From positions 1-44,892 of the forward strand of contig JANXVN010000287.1 of assembly GCA_025351645.1 (NCBI GenBank): a stretch of DNA of 44,892 nt. The letters are read 5' to 3'. Every line of letters starts with the position of its first letter. Positions within the stretch are counted from its first letter, which is position 1. The DNA comes from Ferruginibacter sp. Its GTDB lineage: Bacteria > Bacteroidota > Bacteroidia > Chitinophagales > Chitinophagaceae. The translations under genes and the position numbers were made by a program. Below, piece by piece: positions 1-8,234 of this stretch. The notes under the pieces were generated by a model that saw only the letters and a program-made list of their open reading frames with translations, searched no databases and was not told the origin of the DNA.

Positions 1-155
1 GAAAATTCTATCTGGCTTATACTTTTGAACATACTAAACTATTTGGTACAAATATACTAAACAATTTAGTGTTTAACAACCATTCAAAAAACGTTTGCGC
101 ATGTAACACCTAATTCTAATAATTAATTATAATTCCGGTGCTTAATTCTTAGATT

Positions 156-290
156 TTATTTCTTCTTACTTGTCACACTTTTAATAAACATTTTGCGTTT
201 ATCTACCGGCATGCTTTTGTGCCATAGATAAACGAATTGTTTTAATATTAATTTTGGAGTTAATTGAATGTCATTAAAGTAAGGGTTCAT
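156..290 (-). CDS. Possible small unknown protein (44 aa) or gene remnant
   Basis: A minus-strand frame is open from about position 356 down to a TAA at 156-158. The only ATG gives 44 residues starting MNPYFNDIQL and ending in a lysine-rich tail (SKKK). The open part upstream of that ATG also looks protein-like (IYFGEGHVHIKTR) but has no ATG, so the 5' end may be lost or may use a rare start. I do not recognise a family. The amino-acid mix (W, H, P and Y among charged residues) is more protein-like than random AT-rich sequence. It diverges from pth. The rest of positions 1-413 shows only AT-rich sequence that should hold the pth promoter. Confidence 0.3.
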   Translation of the reverse strand: MNPYFNDIQLTPKLILKQFVYLWHKSMPVDKRKMFIKSVTSKKK

Positions 291-413
291 CCTTGTCTTT
301 ATATGAACATGACCTTCTCCAAAGTAAATAAAAAGTTTAAACTTAATGGCATTGTATTATAATTACCAAACGTTGTTAAGAGAATATCCTTTTTATTTTA
401 TCTTCGTTCCCTA

Positions 414-992
414 ATGTCAAAATTTTTAATTGTAGGCCTTGGCAACATAGGCACCGAATATGCGAACACCCGACATAATATTGGGTTTGATGTAGTGAAT
501 GCATTTGTGCAGAAGCATGGAGGGGATTTTACTGTTGAAAGGCTAGCTTACAAGGCAGAAGTAAAATGGAAAGGAAAACAGTTTATTTGTATTTGCCCTA
601 CCACATTTATGAATTTAAGTGGAAGGGCTTTTAAATATTGGATGGATAAAGAAAAAATCCCGTTAGAAAATACATTAACAATTGTAGATGATTTGGCTTT
701 GCCATTGGATAAGTTACGTGTACGCCCCAATGGTACTGATGCAGGGCATAATGGCTTAAAAGATATTCAAAATACACTCGGTACAGATAAATACCCAAAG
801 CTTAGGTTTGGTATTGGCAACGATTATCCTAAAGGCATGCAGGTAGAGTTTGTACTTAGTAAATGGTTAAAAAATGAAACCTCAACTGTACATTTAAAAA
901 TTGATAAATGTATAGAAGTTATTGAAAGCTTTGCTGCTGTTGGTATTGAGCAGACAATGAACCTGATTAATAAGCTGTCAATTACGCCTTAA
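414..992 (+). CDS. pth: Peptidyl-tRNA hydrolase
   Basis: Cytosolic enzyme that cleaves the ester bond of peptidyl-tRNAs released from stalled ribosomes, recycling the tRNA. The 192 residues match the usual family length. The N-terminus carries the LIVGLGNIG strand-loop. The catalytic His is H21 (in NTRHNIGF). The other family residues are in place: N67 in TTFMNLSG, D92 in IVDDL and N113 in GHNGL. The ATG at 414 leads directly into the conserved first strand, so the start is secure. The FAH-family gene follows on the same strand after a 90-bp gap, too loose to prove co-transcription. No unusual features. Confidence 0.97.
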   Translation: MSKFLIVGLGNIGTEYANTRHNIGFDVVNAFVQKHGGDFTVERLAYKAEVKWKGKQFICICPTTFMNLSGRAFKYWMDKEKIPLENTLTIVDDLALPLDKLRVRPNGTDAGHNGLKDIQNTLGTDKYPKLRFGIGNDYPKGMQVEFVLSKWLKNETSTVHLKIDKCIEVIESFAAVGIEQTMNLINKLSITP

Positions 993-1082
993 AAAGTTTA
1001 AGTAGTTACATAAATTGATTTGTTTATTTGATTTGTTTATATTCGCTCCCTAAACCCCGGCTATCCTACTAATATAAATAAA

Positions 1083-1694
1083 ATGAAGATAATTTGTGTA
1101 GGCCGCAATTATACGGCACATGCCAAGGAACTTGGTAACAATATAGAGGACGAACCAGTGATTTTTATGAAGCCTAAAAGTGCGCTTCTACAAAGTCATA
1201 CCCCGTTTTATTACCCGGAATTTACAAACGAACTCAATTACGAATGCGAATTGGTGTTGCGGATATGCAAAAACGGCAAATATATTCAGGAAAGGCATGC
1301 CGCCAATTATTATAATGGCATAACTACAGGCATAGATTTTACAGCAAGGGACATACAGAACGACCTTAAAGCAAAAGGGCTGCCTTGGGAAAAAGCCAAA
1401 GCATTCGACAATTCTGCCGCTGTAGGAAAATTTTTAGATATTACGCCTACCTTCAATAAAAAAAATATCAACTTTACTTTTTACAAGAATAAAGAGTTGG
1501 TACAGCAAGCAAATAGCAAGGAAATGATTTTTAGTTTCGACTATATCATTTCACACATTTCTAATTATTTTTCTTTAAATATTGGTGATTTGCTTTTTAC
1601 CGGCACGCCTGCGGGTGTAGGCGAATGCGTAGTAGGCGATGAGCTGGAAGCATTTATCGAAAATGAAATGCTACTTAAAATGGAGGTTAAATAA
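1083..1694 (+). CDS. Fumarylacetoacetate hydrolase (FAH) family protein, short form
   Basis: 203-residue single-domain FAH-fold enzyme of the YcgM/FAHD1 type. The family cleaves or decarboxylates 1,3-dicarbonyl acids such as acylpyruvates, oxaloacetate or 2,4-diketo acids with a divalent metal. Visible signatures are the FMKPKSALL substrate loop, the metal ligands in YECELVLRI with the Asp in TGIDFTARD, and the closing IGDLLFTGTPAGVG motif. The start at 1083 begins directly with MKIICVGRNY, the usual N-terminus of the short class. Its substrate cannot be read from sequence. The nearby dehydratase, SDR and lactate-type dehydrogenase leave open a role in sugar-acid breakdown, but a tRNA gene and its terminator lie in between. 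Confidence 0.88.
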   Translation: MKIICVGRNYTAHAKELGNNIEDEPVIFMKPKSALLQSHTPFYYPEFTNELNYECELVLRICKNGKYIQERHAANYYNGITTGIDFTARDIQNDLKAKGLPWEKAKAFDNSAAVGKFLDITPTFNKKNINFTFYKNKELVQQANSKEMIFSFDYIISHISNYFSLNIGDLLFTGTPAGVGECVVGDELEAFIENEMLLKMEVK

Positions 1695-1894
1695 TTTATA
1701 AATAACCCTTCTGGAGGTAGCTTAAAAAAGTTTTAAATATTTGTGCTGTTATTTCTTTTTTTGAAGAGATAGCAGTTTTTTAATTTAAAGGCAGTTCTAT
1801 TGCACGATATTTTAATACTTTTTATATAAGAAAATAATTTTCTAAACGATAAGTAATTTTTAAAATTATTAGGCGCTTTGCTTTATAAAAATGC

Positions 1895-1902
1895 TATATT
1901 TG
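1895..1902 (+). promoter_or_regulatory. Bacteroidota -7 box for the tRNA-Met gene
   Basis: TATATTTG matches the Bacteroidota primary-sigma -7 consensus TAnnTTTG exactly and lies 11 bp before the tRNA 5' end, as expected for a short tRNA leader. A TTTG lies upstream at 1877-1880, but its 14-bp spacing is shorter than the usual roughly 19 bp, so the -33 element is uncertain. Confidence 0.65.
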
Positions 1903-1913
1903 CACCCCGAAAT

Positions 1914-1987
1914 GTCGAGGTAGCTCAGCTGGTTAGAGCATCGGATTCATAACCCGAAGGTCGGCAGTTCAAGTCTGCTTCTCGATA
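1914..1987 (+). tRNA. tRNA-Met (anticodon CAU, elongator type)
   Basis: A complete cloverleaf can be folded. The acceptor is GTCGAGG paired with TCTCGAT, with A as discriminator. The D arm is GCTCAGCTGGTTAGAGC. The anticodon arm is TCGGA-TTCATAA-CCCGA with CAT at positions 34-36. The T arm is GGCAG-TTCAAGT-CTGCT. CCA is not encoded. The anticodon stem lacks the three G-C pairs of initiator tRNA, so this is elongator Met; tRNA-Ile2 (lysidine-modified CAU) cannot be fully excluded. A strong hairpin terminator follows directly. A decayed copy of its 3' portion lies 156 bp downstream. Confidence 0.93.
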
Positions 1988-2246
1988 CAAAAAGCTCAAT
2001 ACCTGAAAAGGTCTTGAGCTTTTTTGTTTTTATAAAAAGGGATAAAACCTCAAGACGGCAATTTTTTTATTAAGGCATTGCCCATTGAATATTGGATTTA
2101 TATCCGCCGCGGCTAACGGGCAGTCTAAGCCTGCTTCTCGATACAAAAAGCCCACCTGCAACGGTACTGAGCTTTTTATTTTTCAAAAAATAGATAGAAC
2201 CTAAAGGAGGCAAGAAAAGATTTTCCATTAAGGGCATATACAATGT
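1965..2246 (+). repeat. Diverged tandem duplication covering the tRNA 3' half, terminator and downstream flank
   Basis: Unit 1 (about 1965-2090) and unit 2 (about 2119-2246) align along their length at an offset of 156 bp. CTGCTTCTCGATACAAAAAG occurs in both, at 1975 and 2131. The terminator-like AAAAAGC...GCTTTTT recurs at about 2145-2180. The flank also recurs: AAAACCTCAAGACGGCAA against AGAACCTAAAGGAGGCAA, then ATTAAGGCAT against ATTAAGGGCAT. The second tRNA copy keeps only the T arm and acceptor 3' strand and is not a functional tRNA. Confidence 0.75.
1989..2025 (+). terminator. Rho-independent terminator of tRNA-Met
   Basis: Inverted repeat AAAAAGCTCAA (1989-1999) and TTGAGCTTTTT (2015-2025, with one T before it), with an inner ACCT/AGGT pairing and a short A-rich loop, followed by more T residues (TTTTTGTTTTT). 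Confidence 0.85.
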
Positions 2247-2290
2247 TGCCATATTTCTAATTGAAAATAGATTAAATTGGTAATTAATAT

Positions 2291-5125
2291 ATGATGCCAA
2301 TGGAAAAACTGCAGCAGATTTTACCACACGAAAGAATTAAGGCCCGGTTGATCGATGTTTTATCTTATGCGTCGGATGCTGGTTTTTATAGCCTTACCCC
2401 TAAAGCGGTGGTGCAGCCAACAACTGAAGCTGAGATAATTGCATTATTTAATTTTAGTCATAGCAATAATATACCCATGGTGTTTCGCACCGGTGGTACC
2501 AGCTTATCGGGGCAATCAATCACTGATGGTATTTTGGTAGACCTTAGCCAGCATTGGAACGCTATAAAGGTAGAAGATAACGGTGCTTTAGTTAGGGTAC
2601 AGCCTGGCATAACCGGCGGCATCATCAACAGCTACCTTAAAAAATATGGATGCAAGATAGGGCCAGACCCTGCTAGTATAAACGCTGCAATGGCTGGTGG
2701 CATATTGTCTAACAATTCAAGCGGCATGTGTTGTGGCGTAAGCCTTAACGCTTACCATACCCTAAAATATATCCGCTTTATATTGCCAAATGGAAAAAGC
2801 TTTGACACCGAAAATAAAGCCGATCAAGCCCGTTTTGAAAACGAATGCCAGGAATTATTTACTTTGTTAAAACAAATAAGGGAGCAGTTGTTAGCAGACA
2901 ATCATCTTACAAAAAAAATAAGGGAAAAGTACCTGATAAAAAATACGGTTGGCTATTGTATAAACGCCTTTATAGATTTTTGGCACCCGCTGGATATATT
3001 GGGCCACTTGCTTATTGGCGCAGAAGGCACCCTGGCTTTTATTGCAGAGGCAGTGCTGCAAACCGTGCCCGATTATCAATTTAAATCAACTTCACTTTTA
3101 TATTTTCCGAATATTTATTCAGCTTGCCAGGCAATTGTACCGCTAAATAATGCAGGTGCCAAAGCGGTGGAATTAATGGACAGGGCATCTTTGCATGCGG
3201 TAGAAAATATGCCGGGCTTGCCCGCAACAATAAAAAATTTACCAGCAAACGCAGCTGTTTTATTGGTAGAATTCCAGGAAAGCTCTAATGACAAATTAAT
3301 CCAGTCTGTTGATAGCTTTATAATAGGCGCACCGCAATTATCTTTATTGCATGCTCCAGAATTTACCAGCGACCAGCACCAGCAAGAATTTTATTGGAAG
3401 GTACGTAAAGGCTTGTTTCCTTCAGTAGGTGCAGTACGGGCCAGTGGTTCAACGGTTATTTTAGAAGATGTGGCCTTTCCGGTCGCTGTACTTGGCGATG
3501 CTATTTTAAGCCTGCAGCAGTTGTTTAAAAAACATGGTTATTGCAACGCTATTATTTTTGGGCATGCAAAAGATGGCAATATTCATTTTATGATAACGCC
3601 TGACTTTAATGTAAAAAATGAAGTAATGCGTTATGATAATTTTATGCAGGATTTAGTAGTGCTGGTAGTTAAAAAGTATGGCGGTGCTTTAAAAGCCGAG
3701 CATGGCACCGGCCGCAACATGGCGCCTTTTGTAGAAACAGAATGGGGAGGTGAAATATATAACATGATGAAGCGCATCAAGCAAGCCATCGACCCGCAAA
3801 ACATACTTAATCCGGGCGTAATAATTAATAAAGATAAACAGGTGCACATTAAAAATATAAAATCGCTCCCTGCGGTTGAAGCCGAAGTTGATAAGTGTAT
3901 TGAATGCGGTTATTGCGAACACGTATGCCCCAGCAAAAATATTACCACCACGCCACGGCGCAGGATTGTTGTGCGCCGCGAGCTTAAAAAAATGGAGCAA
4001 AACTGCGATACTGCCAATCATAAAATACTGCTTCATCAATACCAGTACGATGGCATTGATACCTGCGCTGTAGACGGTTTATGTGCCATTGCCTGCCCTG
4101 TAAATATTAATACCGGCGACCTAATTAAAAGGCTGCGCAACGAAAGCCATAGCGCCTTTAATAATAAAATGGCTTTGCTGGCGGCTAAAAACTTTGGCTT
4201 ACTTGTTAGTGCCGCAAGGTTTGCAATAAAAGCTGGTTCCTTGATCAATAAAATATTTGGTAAGCAGGCAATGCAACATATAACTACCCTAACAAGAAAG
4301 GCACTGCCTGCCATCCCTTTATGGACAGGGCAAATATTGCCACCACCAAGCCTTGCTATCTTAAAATTTAAAAATGCTTCAGCCCCAAAAAATAGCATCG
4401 TTTATTATCCATCCTGTATATCCCGCATGTTGGGCGGCAATGCGGATGGCAAGAAGAATATAATGGAAACTTTTTTAAGTGTTTCACATAAAGCTGGTAT
4501 TGATATTATCATTCCAACAAATATTTCAGGTAGTTGTTGCAGCCAAATTTTTTCATCCAAAGGGTATAAAGATGCACATCAGTTTATGGCCAATGCCTTC
4601 ATTGATATTGTATGGCCAGCTAGCAAGGAAGGTTCGCTAATTGTTGTAATAGATGTAAGTTCCTGTGCTTATGCTATCAAACATTTATACAACCATCTTA
4701 CTGATATAAATAAAGAGCGTTATGATAAGTTAAGCATTATTGATTGTGTAGATTACCTGCATGATATGGTAATGCCAAAACAACAAGATATTTATAAAAA
4801 AAAATCGGTAGTAATCCACCCAGTTTGCTCCGTGCAAAAAATGAATACGCAATTTAAATTTATGGGGCTTGCCAACCGTTATGCACAAAAGGTAACCGTG
4901 CCAAAGCATGCCGGTTGCTGTGGCATGGCGGGCGACAGAGGTTTTCTTTTTCCAGAATTAACCAAAGCTGCCACCCAGCCAGAAGCCACAGAAGTTAACG
5001 AAGATCAGTTCGACGGTTATTATTCATCAACCAAAACCTGTGAAATGGCGCTATCGCAGGCGGTAGAAAAAAACTACGAATCCATTCTTTATTTGTTAGA
5101 TGAAACTATTAGAGAGCAGCAATAA
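2291..5125 (+). CDS. FAD-binding and Fe-S-binding D-2-hydroxyacid (D-lactate type) dehydrogenase
   Basis: 944-residue two-module oxidoreductase resembling YdiJ/Dld-II proteins, which oxidise D-lactate or D-2-hydroxyglutarate and pass electrons to the respiratory chain. Residues about 40-270 form the FAD-binding PCMH domain (FRTGGTSLSGQ; GPDPAS; GGILSNNSSG). Residues about 275-530 are the FAD-oxidase C-terminal domain (FGHAKDGNIHF; EHGTGRNM; ILNPGVI). Two 4Fe-4S motifs follow (CIECGYCEHVCPS and CAVDGLCAIACPV), then a CCG-type domain (GSCCSQ; HAGCCGMAGDRG). There is no signal peptide. ATGs at 2291, 2294 and 2300 compete as start. The dehydratase begins 245 bp downstream. The substrate (lactate or 2-hydroxyglutarate) cannot be settled from sequence. 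Confidence 0.9.
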   Translation: MMPMEKLQQILPHERIKARLIDVLSYASDAGFYSLTPKAVVQPTTEAEIIALFNFSHSNNIPMVFRTGGTSLSGQSITDGILVDLSQHWNAIKVEDNGALVRVQPGITGGIINSYLKKYGCKIGPDPASINAAMAGGILSNNSSGMCCGVSLNAYHTLKYIRFILPNGKSFDTENKADQARFENECQELFTLLKQIREQLLADNHLTKKIREKYLIKNTVGYCINAFIDFWHPLDILGHLLIGAEGTLAFIAEAVLQTVPDYQFKSTSLLYFPNIYSACQAIVPLNNAGAKAVELMDRASLHAVENMPGLPATIKNLPANAAVLLVEFQESSNDKLIQSVDSFIIGAPQLSLLHAPEFTSDQHQQEFYWKVRKGLFPSVGAVRASGSTVILEDVAFPVAVLGDAILSLQQLFKKHGYCNAIIFGHAKDGNIHFMITPDFNVKNEVMRYDNFMQDLVVLVVKKYGGALKAEHGTGRNMAPFVETEWGGEIYNMMKRIKQAIDPQNILNPGVIINKDKQVHIKNIKSLPAVEAEVDKCIECGYCEHVCPSKNITTTPRRRIVVRRELKKMEQNCDTANHKILLHQYQYDGIDTCAVDGLCAIACPVNINTGDLIKRLRNESHSAFNNKMALLAAKNFGLLVSAARFAIKAGSLINKIFGKQAMQHITTLTRKALPAIPLWTGQILPPPSLAILKFKNASAPKNSIVYYPSCISRMLGGNADGKKNIMETFLSVSHKAGIDIIIPTNISGSCCSQIFSSKGYKDAHQFMANAFIDIVWPASKEGSLIVVIDVSSCAYAIKHLYNHLTDINKERYDKLSIIDCVDYLHDMVMPKQQDIYKKKSVVIHPVCSVQKMNTQFKFMGLANRYAQKVTVPKHAGCCGMAGDRGFLFPELTKAATQPEATEVNEDQFDGYYSSTKTCEMALSQAVEKNYESILYLLDETIREQQ

Positions 5126-5370
5126 AACACTCTTATTTAACTAGTTTAATTAATTGCCATTCAGCTAAGTGTTTCCGCTGCTTTGGGAGGGGTAAGAAGT
5201 GATAAACGCAAATATTTAAATCCTTGCTTTAACTGTATTGATTTATATGTTGATAAGCATAAAAAGGATACCAAAAATAAACTTGTATGCATATAATAAA
5301 TTGATAGTTTCTTTGGAAACAACGAGGCTGCTGTATTAGTTCAGACAAATATTTTAAACAAATTATTACT

Positions 5371-7086
5371 ATGGAGGAAAATAATTTAAGAAGTACCGGC
5401 TGGTTCGGCAGGGATGGGAAAGATGGGTTTATTTATCGTTCCTGGATGAAGAAACAAGGTTTGCCTTCGCACCTGTTTGATGGCCGGCCTGTGATAGGCA
5501 TCTGTAATACCTGGAGCGAGCTTACGCCCTGCAATTCTCATTTCAGAGAGCTGGCACAAAGCGTAAAAAATGGCATTTACGAAGCCGGTGGTTTTCCGGT
5601 GGAGTTTCCGGTAATGTCGCTGGGCGAATCGCTGATGAAGCCTACTGCCATGCTATACCGCAACCTTGCAAGCATGGATGTGGAAGAAAGTATTAGGGCT
5701 AATCCGTTAGATGGCGTTGTACTGCTTTGTGGCTGCGATAAGACTACGGCCTCTTTAGTTATGGGCGCATGTAGCGTTAATATACCTACTATTGTTGTTA
5801 GTGGCGGGCCAATGCTTACGGGTAAATTTCGGGGCACAGATATTAGCACTAGCGACCTATGGCGACTTAGCGAAGAGCAGCGTGCCGGCGAAATTAACCA
5901 GCAGGATATGCTGGAAGCCGAAGCGGGCATGTGCCGCAGCAACGGGCATTGCGCCGTTATGGGCACCGCCAGCACCATGGCTTGTATGGTAGAATCGCTC
6001 GGCTTATCCTTGCCTGGCAATGCTGCCATACCGGCAATGGATAGCCGTAGAAAAATACTGGCGCACATGTCTGGTAGCCGCATTGTCGCCATGGTAAAAG
6101 AAAATTTAAAACTATCGGATATACTTACCCGCCAGGCATTCGAAAATGCCATCGTTACAAACACTGCTGTTGGCGGCTCCACCAATTTTGTTATACATTT
6201 ATTGGCCATCGCCGGCCGCATTGGCGTCAATCTTTCTTTACATGAATTTAATGGTATTGGCAACAACGTGCCATTGCTGGCCAACCTGCAGCCATCTGGT
6301 AAATATTTTATGGAAGACCTTTATTATGCCGGAGGGCTGCCAGCTATAATGAAAGAGCTATTGCCTTTTTTACATAAAGATGTTATCACCGCAAATGGAC
6401 AAACAGTCAATGAAAATTATGCTGCTGCACCTTGTTACAATGCAGCTGTAATTGCAACAATTGATAACCCCGTAAACCCCATTGCAGGGGTAATAGTAAT
6501 AAAAGGCAACCTGTGTATTGATGGTGCCGTCATAAAGCCATCTGCGGCAAGCCCTCACTTATTGCAGCATACAGGCAAAGCGGTTGTATTTGAAAATATA
6601 GAAGATTACAAAGAAAGGATAGACAAAGATGATTTAGCCGTAGATGAAAATAGTATATTGGTGCTAAAAAATGTAGGCCCAAAAGGTTACCCCGGCATGC
6701 CCGAAGTAGGCAATATGGGCTTGCCAATAAAGCTGCTTAAAATGGGTATTACAGATATGGTGCGCATATCAGACGGGCGCATGAGCGGCACAGGCTTTGG
6801 CACCGTAGTGCTGCATGTTTCGCCAGAAGCCGCCTTGGGCAGTACATTAGCCATTGTACAAAATGGCGATGAAATTACGCTGGATGTATTCAATAAAAGC
6901 TTGCACCTGCATGTTGCCGATGAAGAAATTGCTGCCCGTAAAGCATTGCTTAAACCCTTTAAAATGGCAAGCGATAGAGGCTATGTAAGCCTGTACCAAA
7001 ATACGGTGGAACAGGCGCACCTTGGTGCCGACCTAAGCTTTTTAAAAGGCAGCAGCGGCAGTATTGTTACTAAAGACTCGCATTGA
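5371..7086 (+). CDS. IlvD/Edd-family dehydratase, probable sugar-acid (L-arabinonate-type) dehydratase
   Basis: 571-residue member of the dihydroxy-acid / sugar-acid dehydratase superfamily, which removes water from 2,3-dihydroxy acids using an Fe-S cluster and Mg2+. Cluster-type cysteines sit in GICNTWSELTPCN, LLCGCDKTT and EAGMCRSNGHCAVMGT. Late motifs are NVGPKGYPGMPEVG and RISDGRMSGTGFGT. The N-terminus RSTGWFGRDGKDGFIYRSW and FDGRPVIGICNTWSEL are typical of the aldonate dehydratase branch (L-arabinonate and relatives, about 580 aa) rather than true IlvD. The gene is followed after 48 bp by an SDR on the same strand, so the two are probably co-transcribed. Sugar-acid dehydratase is a firm class call; the exact sugar is an inference. 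Confidence 0.9.
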   Translation: MEENNLRSTGWFGRDGKDGFIYRSWMKKQGLPSHLFDGRPVIGICNTWSELTPCNSHFRELAQSVKNGIYEAGGFPVEFPVMSLGESLMKPTAMLYRNLASMDVEESIRANPLDGVVLLCGCDKTTASLVMGACSVNIPTIVVSGGPMLTGKFRGTDISTSDLWRLSEEQRAGEINQQDMLEAEAGMCRSNGHCAVMGTASTMACMVESLGLSLPGNAAIPAMDSRRKILAHMSGSRIVAMVKENLKLSDILTRQAFENAIVTNTAVGGSTNFVIHLLAIAGRIGVNLSLHEFNGIGNNVPLLANLQPSGKYFMEDLYYAGGLPAIMKELLPFLHKDVITANGQTVNENYAAAPCYNAAVIATIDNPVNPIAGVIVIKGNLCIDGAVIKPSAASPHLLQHTGKAVVFENIEDYKERIDKDDLAVDENSILVLKNVGPKGYPGMPEVGNMGLPIKLLKMGITDMVRISDGRMSGTGFGTVVLHVSPEAALGSTLAIVQNGDEITLDVFNKSLHLHVADEEIAARKALLKPFKMASDRGYVSLYQNTVEQAHLGADLSFLKGSSGSIVTKDSH

Positions 7087-7134
7087 ACATAGCATATAAA
7101 TTATAGCCTGATAAATAAATAAATTTATAGTAAG

Positions 7135-7905
7135 ATGCATAAAATATTTGAAGGGCATGTAGCCATAATAACAGGTGCAGGGCAGGGCATAGGTTTTGAA
7201 ATAGCGAGGCAATTATGCCTTAAAGGCGCAACCGTTATTTTAAATGATTCCGATGTGGCATTAGCAGATAAAGCTGCGGCAACTATTTCAGCATCGGGCG
7301 GGTTATGTGTAGCAATGCCTGGGGATGCTTCCAATGTAGGCTTCATAAAAACTATGGTTGGTTTTGCGGTCAATACTTTTGGCAGCATAACAATGGCCGT
7401 TGCTAATGCAGGCCTATCGCTATACGGCAACTTTTTTGAGTACCCCGAAGAAGACTTTGATAAAGTGATGAAATTAAATTTGGGAGGGAGTTTTTATTTA
7501 GCCCAGGCAGTAGCTAACCAAATGATAAAACAAAAAAGCGGCGGCAGCATAGTATTTGTAAGCAGTGTGGTGGGCCATCAGGCACTTAAAGATTTGGCTG
7601 CTTACGCCATAACAAAAGCGGGCCTGGAAATGCTGGCAAAAAACCTTGTCGTTGAACTTTCTCCACACAACATTTCTGTTAATGCAGTGGCACCAGGGGC
7701 TACCCTTACAGAGCGTACTTTAACTTTTGATGATTACGTAAATGCATGGTCGGCCATTACACCAATGGGCCGCCCGGCAAATGTTGATGATATTGCAAAT
7801 GCGGTACTGTTCTTTCTATCGCCCGCATCCCGGCACATTACCGGGCAAAGTTTGGTTATTGATGGTGGGTGGACATCGATAAGCCCTGCGCCTCCTAATA
7901 AATAA
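7135..7905 (+). CDS. SDR-family NAD(P)-dependent oxidoreductase
   Basis: 256-residue classical short-chain dehydrogenase. Visible are the cofactor loop TGAGQGIG (residues about 12-19), the NAG motif, the catalytic Ser in VSSVVG, the YAITK pair (Tyr and Lys) and the terminal substrate-loop/interface signature GQSLVIDGGW. Cofactor and substrate are not readable. Its place 48 bp after the sugar-acid dehydratase suggests either a sugar 1-dehydrogenase feeding that pathway or a 2-keto-3-deoxy-acid dehydrogenase acting after it. The ATG at 7135 follows an AT-rich leader and begins close to the Rossmann strand, as usual. No truncation. Confidence 0.9.
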   Translation: MHKIFEGHVAIITGAGQGIGFEIARQLCLKGATVILNDSDVALADKAAATISASGGLCVAMPGDASNVGFIKTMVGFAVNTFGSITMAVANAGLSLYGNFFEYPEEDFDKVMKLNLGGSFYLAQAVANQMIKQKSGGSIVFVSSVVGHQALKDLAAYAITKAGLEMLAKNLVVELSPHNISVNAVAPGATLTERTLTFDDYVNAWSAITPMGRPANVDDIANAVLFFLSPASRHITGQSLVIDGGWTSISPAPPNK

Positions 7906-7915
7906 CCGCTTAGGA

Positions 7916-8089
7916 TCAGTCACCACCAGCTCCCAAAAAATATTTCAATAATAAGTAACGCAGGTTCAAGATTAAGAAGTTCGATTCTTTAACACCCTGC
8001 ATCAGCAGCTTATAAATACCGAATATGCAATCAATGCCGTTGATTTTAGCCCTTTCCTCGCCTTTGGTTAGGGTTAGGTAAATACTAAG
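7916..8089 (-). pseudogene. Possible remnant of an unknown minus-strand gene
   Basis: The 329-bp gap between the SDR and the CHU_C protein contains a 57-codon open minus-strand frame with protein-like content (LTKGEERAKINGID; KLLMQGVKESNFLIL; LRYLLLKYFLGAGGD) ending in TGA. It has no start near its 5' end and is preceded by a stop at 8090-8092. I do not recognise the family. It may be the C-terminal stub of a lost gene or chance coding potential. The rest of the gap is AT-rich and should hold the CHU_C gene promoter. Confidence 0.25.
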
Positions 8090-8234
8090 TCATGAATCAA
8101 TGTCTTTGCCTTTTATAATCAGTTGTTGTACTATAAATATCTTGGCTGTAATTTATTTTTTCGGTATCTAAAAAATTGCAAATAAGCCATATTATAATTT
8201 ATCTTCACAAAAATATTTTTTAGTGAGACAAGGA

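Noticed and set aside
1965..2150. attL/attR pair of an integrated element at tRNA-Met
   Set aside because: The copies are only 156 bp apart, include terminator and flank, and no integrase or cargo lies between.
2070..2327. 85-codon minus-strand frame in the tRNA duplication region
   Set aside because: It runs across the repeat units and overlaps the dehydrogenase start; composition is not protein-like.
5577..6284. Long antisense open frame (235 codons) inside the dehydratase gene
   Set aside because: It mirrors a strongly supported coding gene and shows no recognisable domain; a codon-bias shadow.
8223..8234. GTG start four codons before the CHU_C protein ATG
   Set aside because: The ATG at 8235 begins exactly at a clean signal peptide; the extension adds nothing recognisable.
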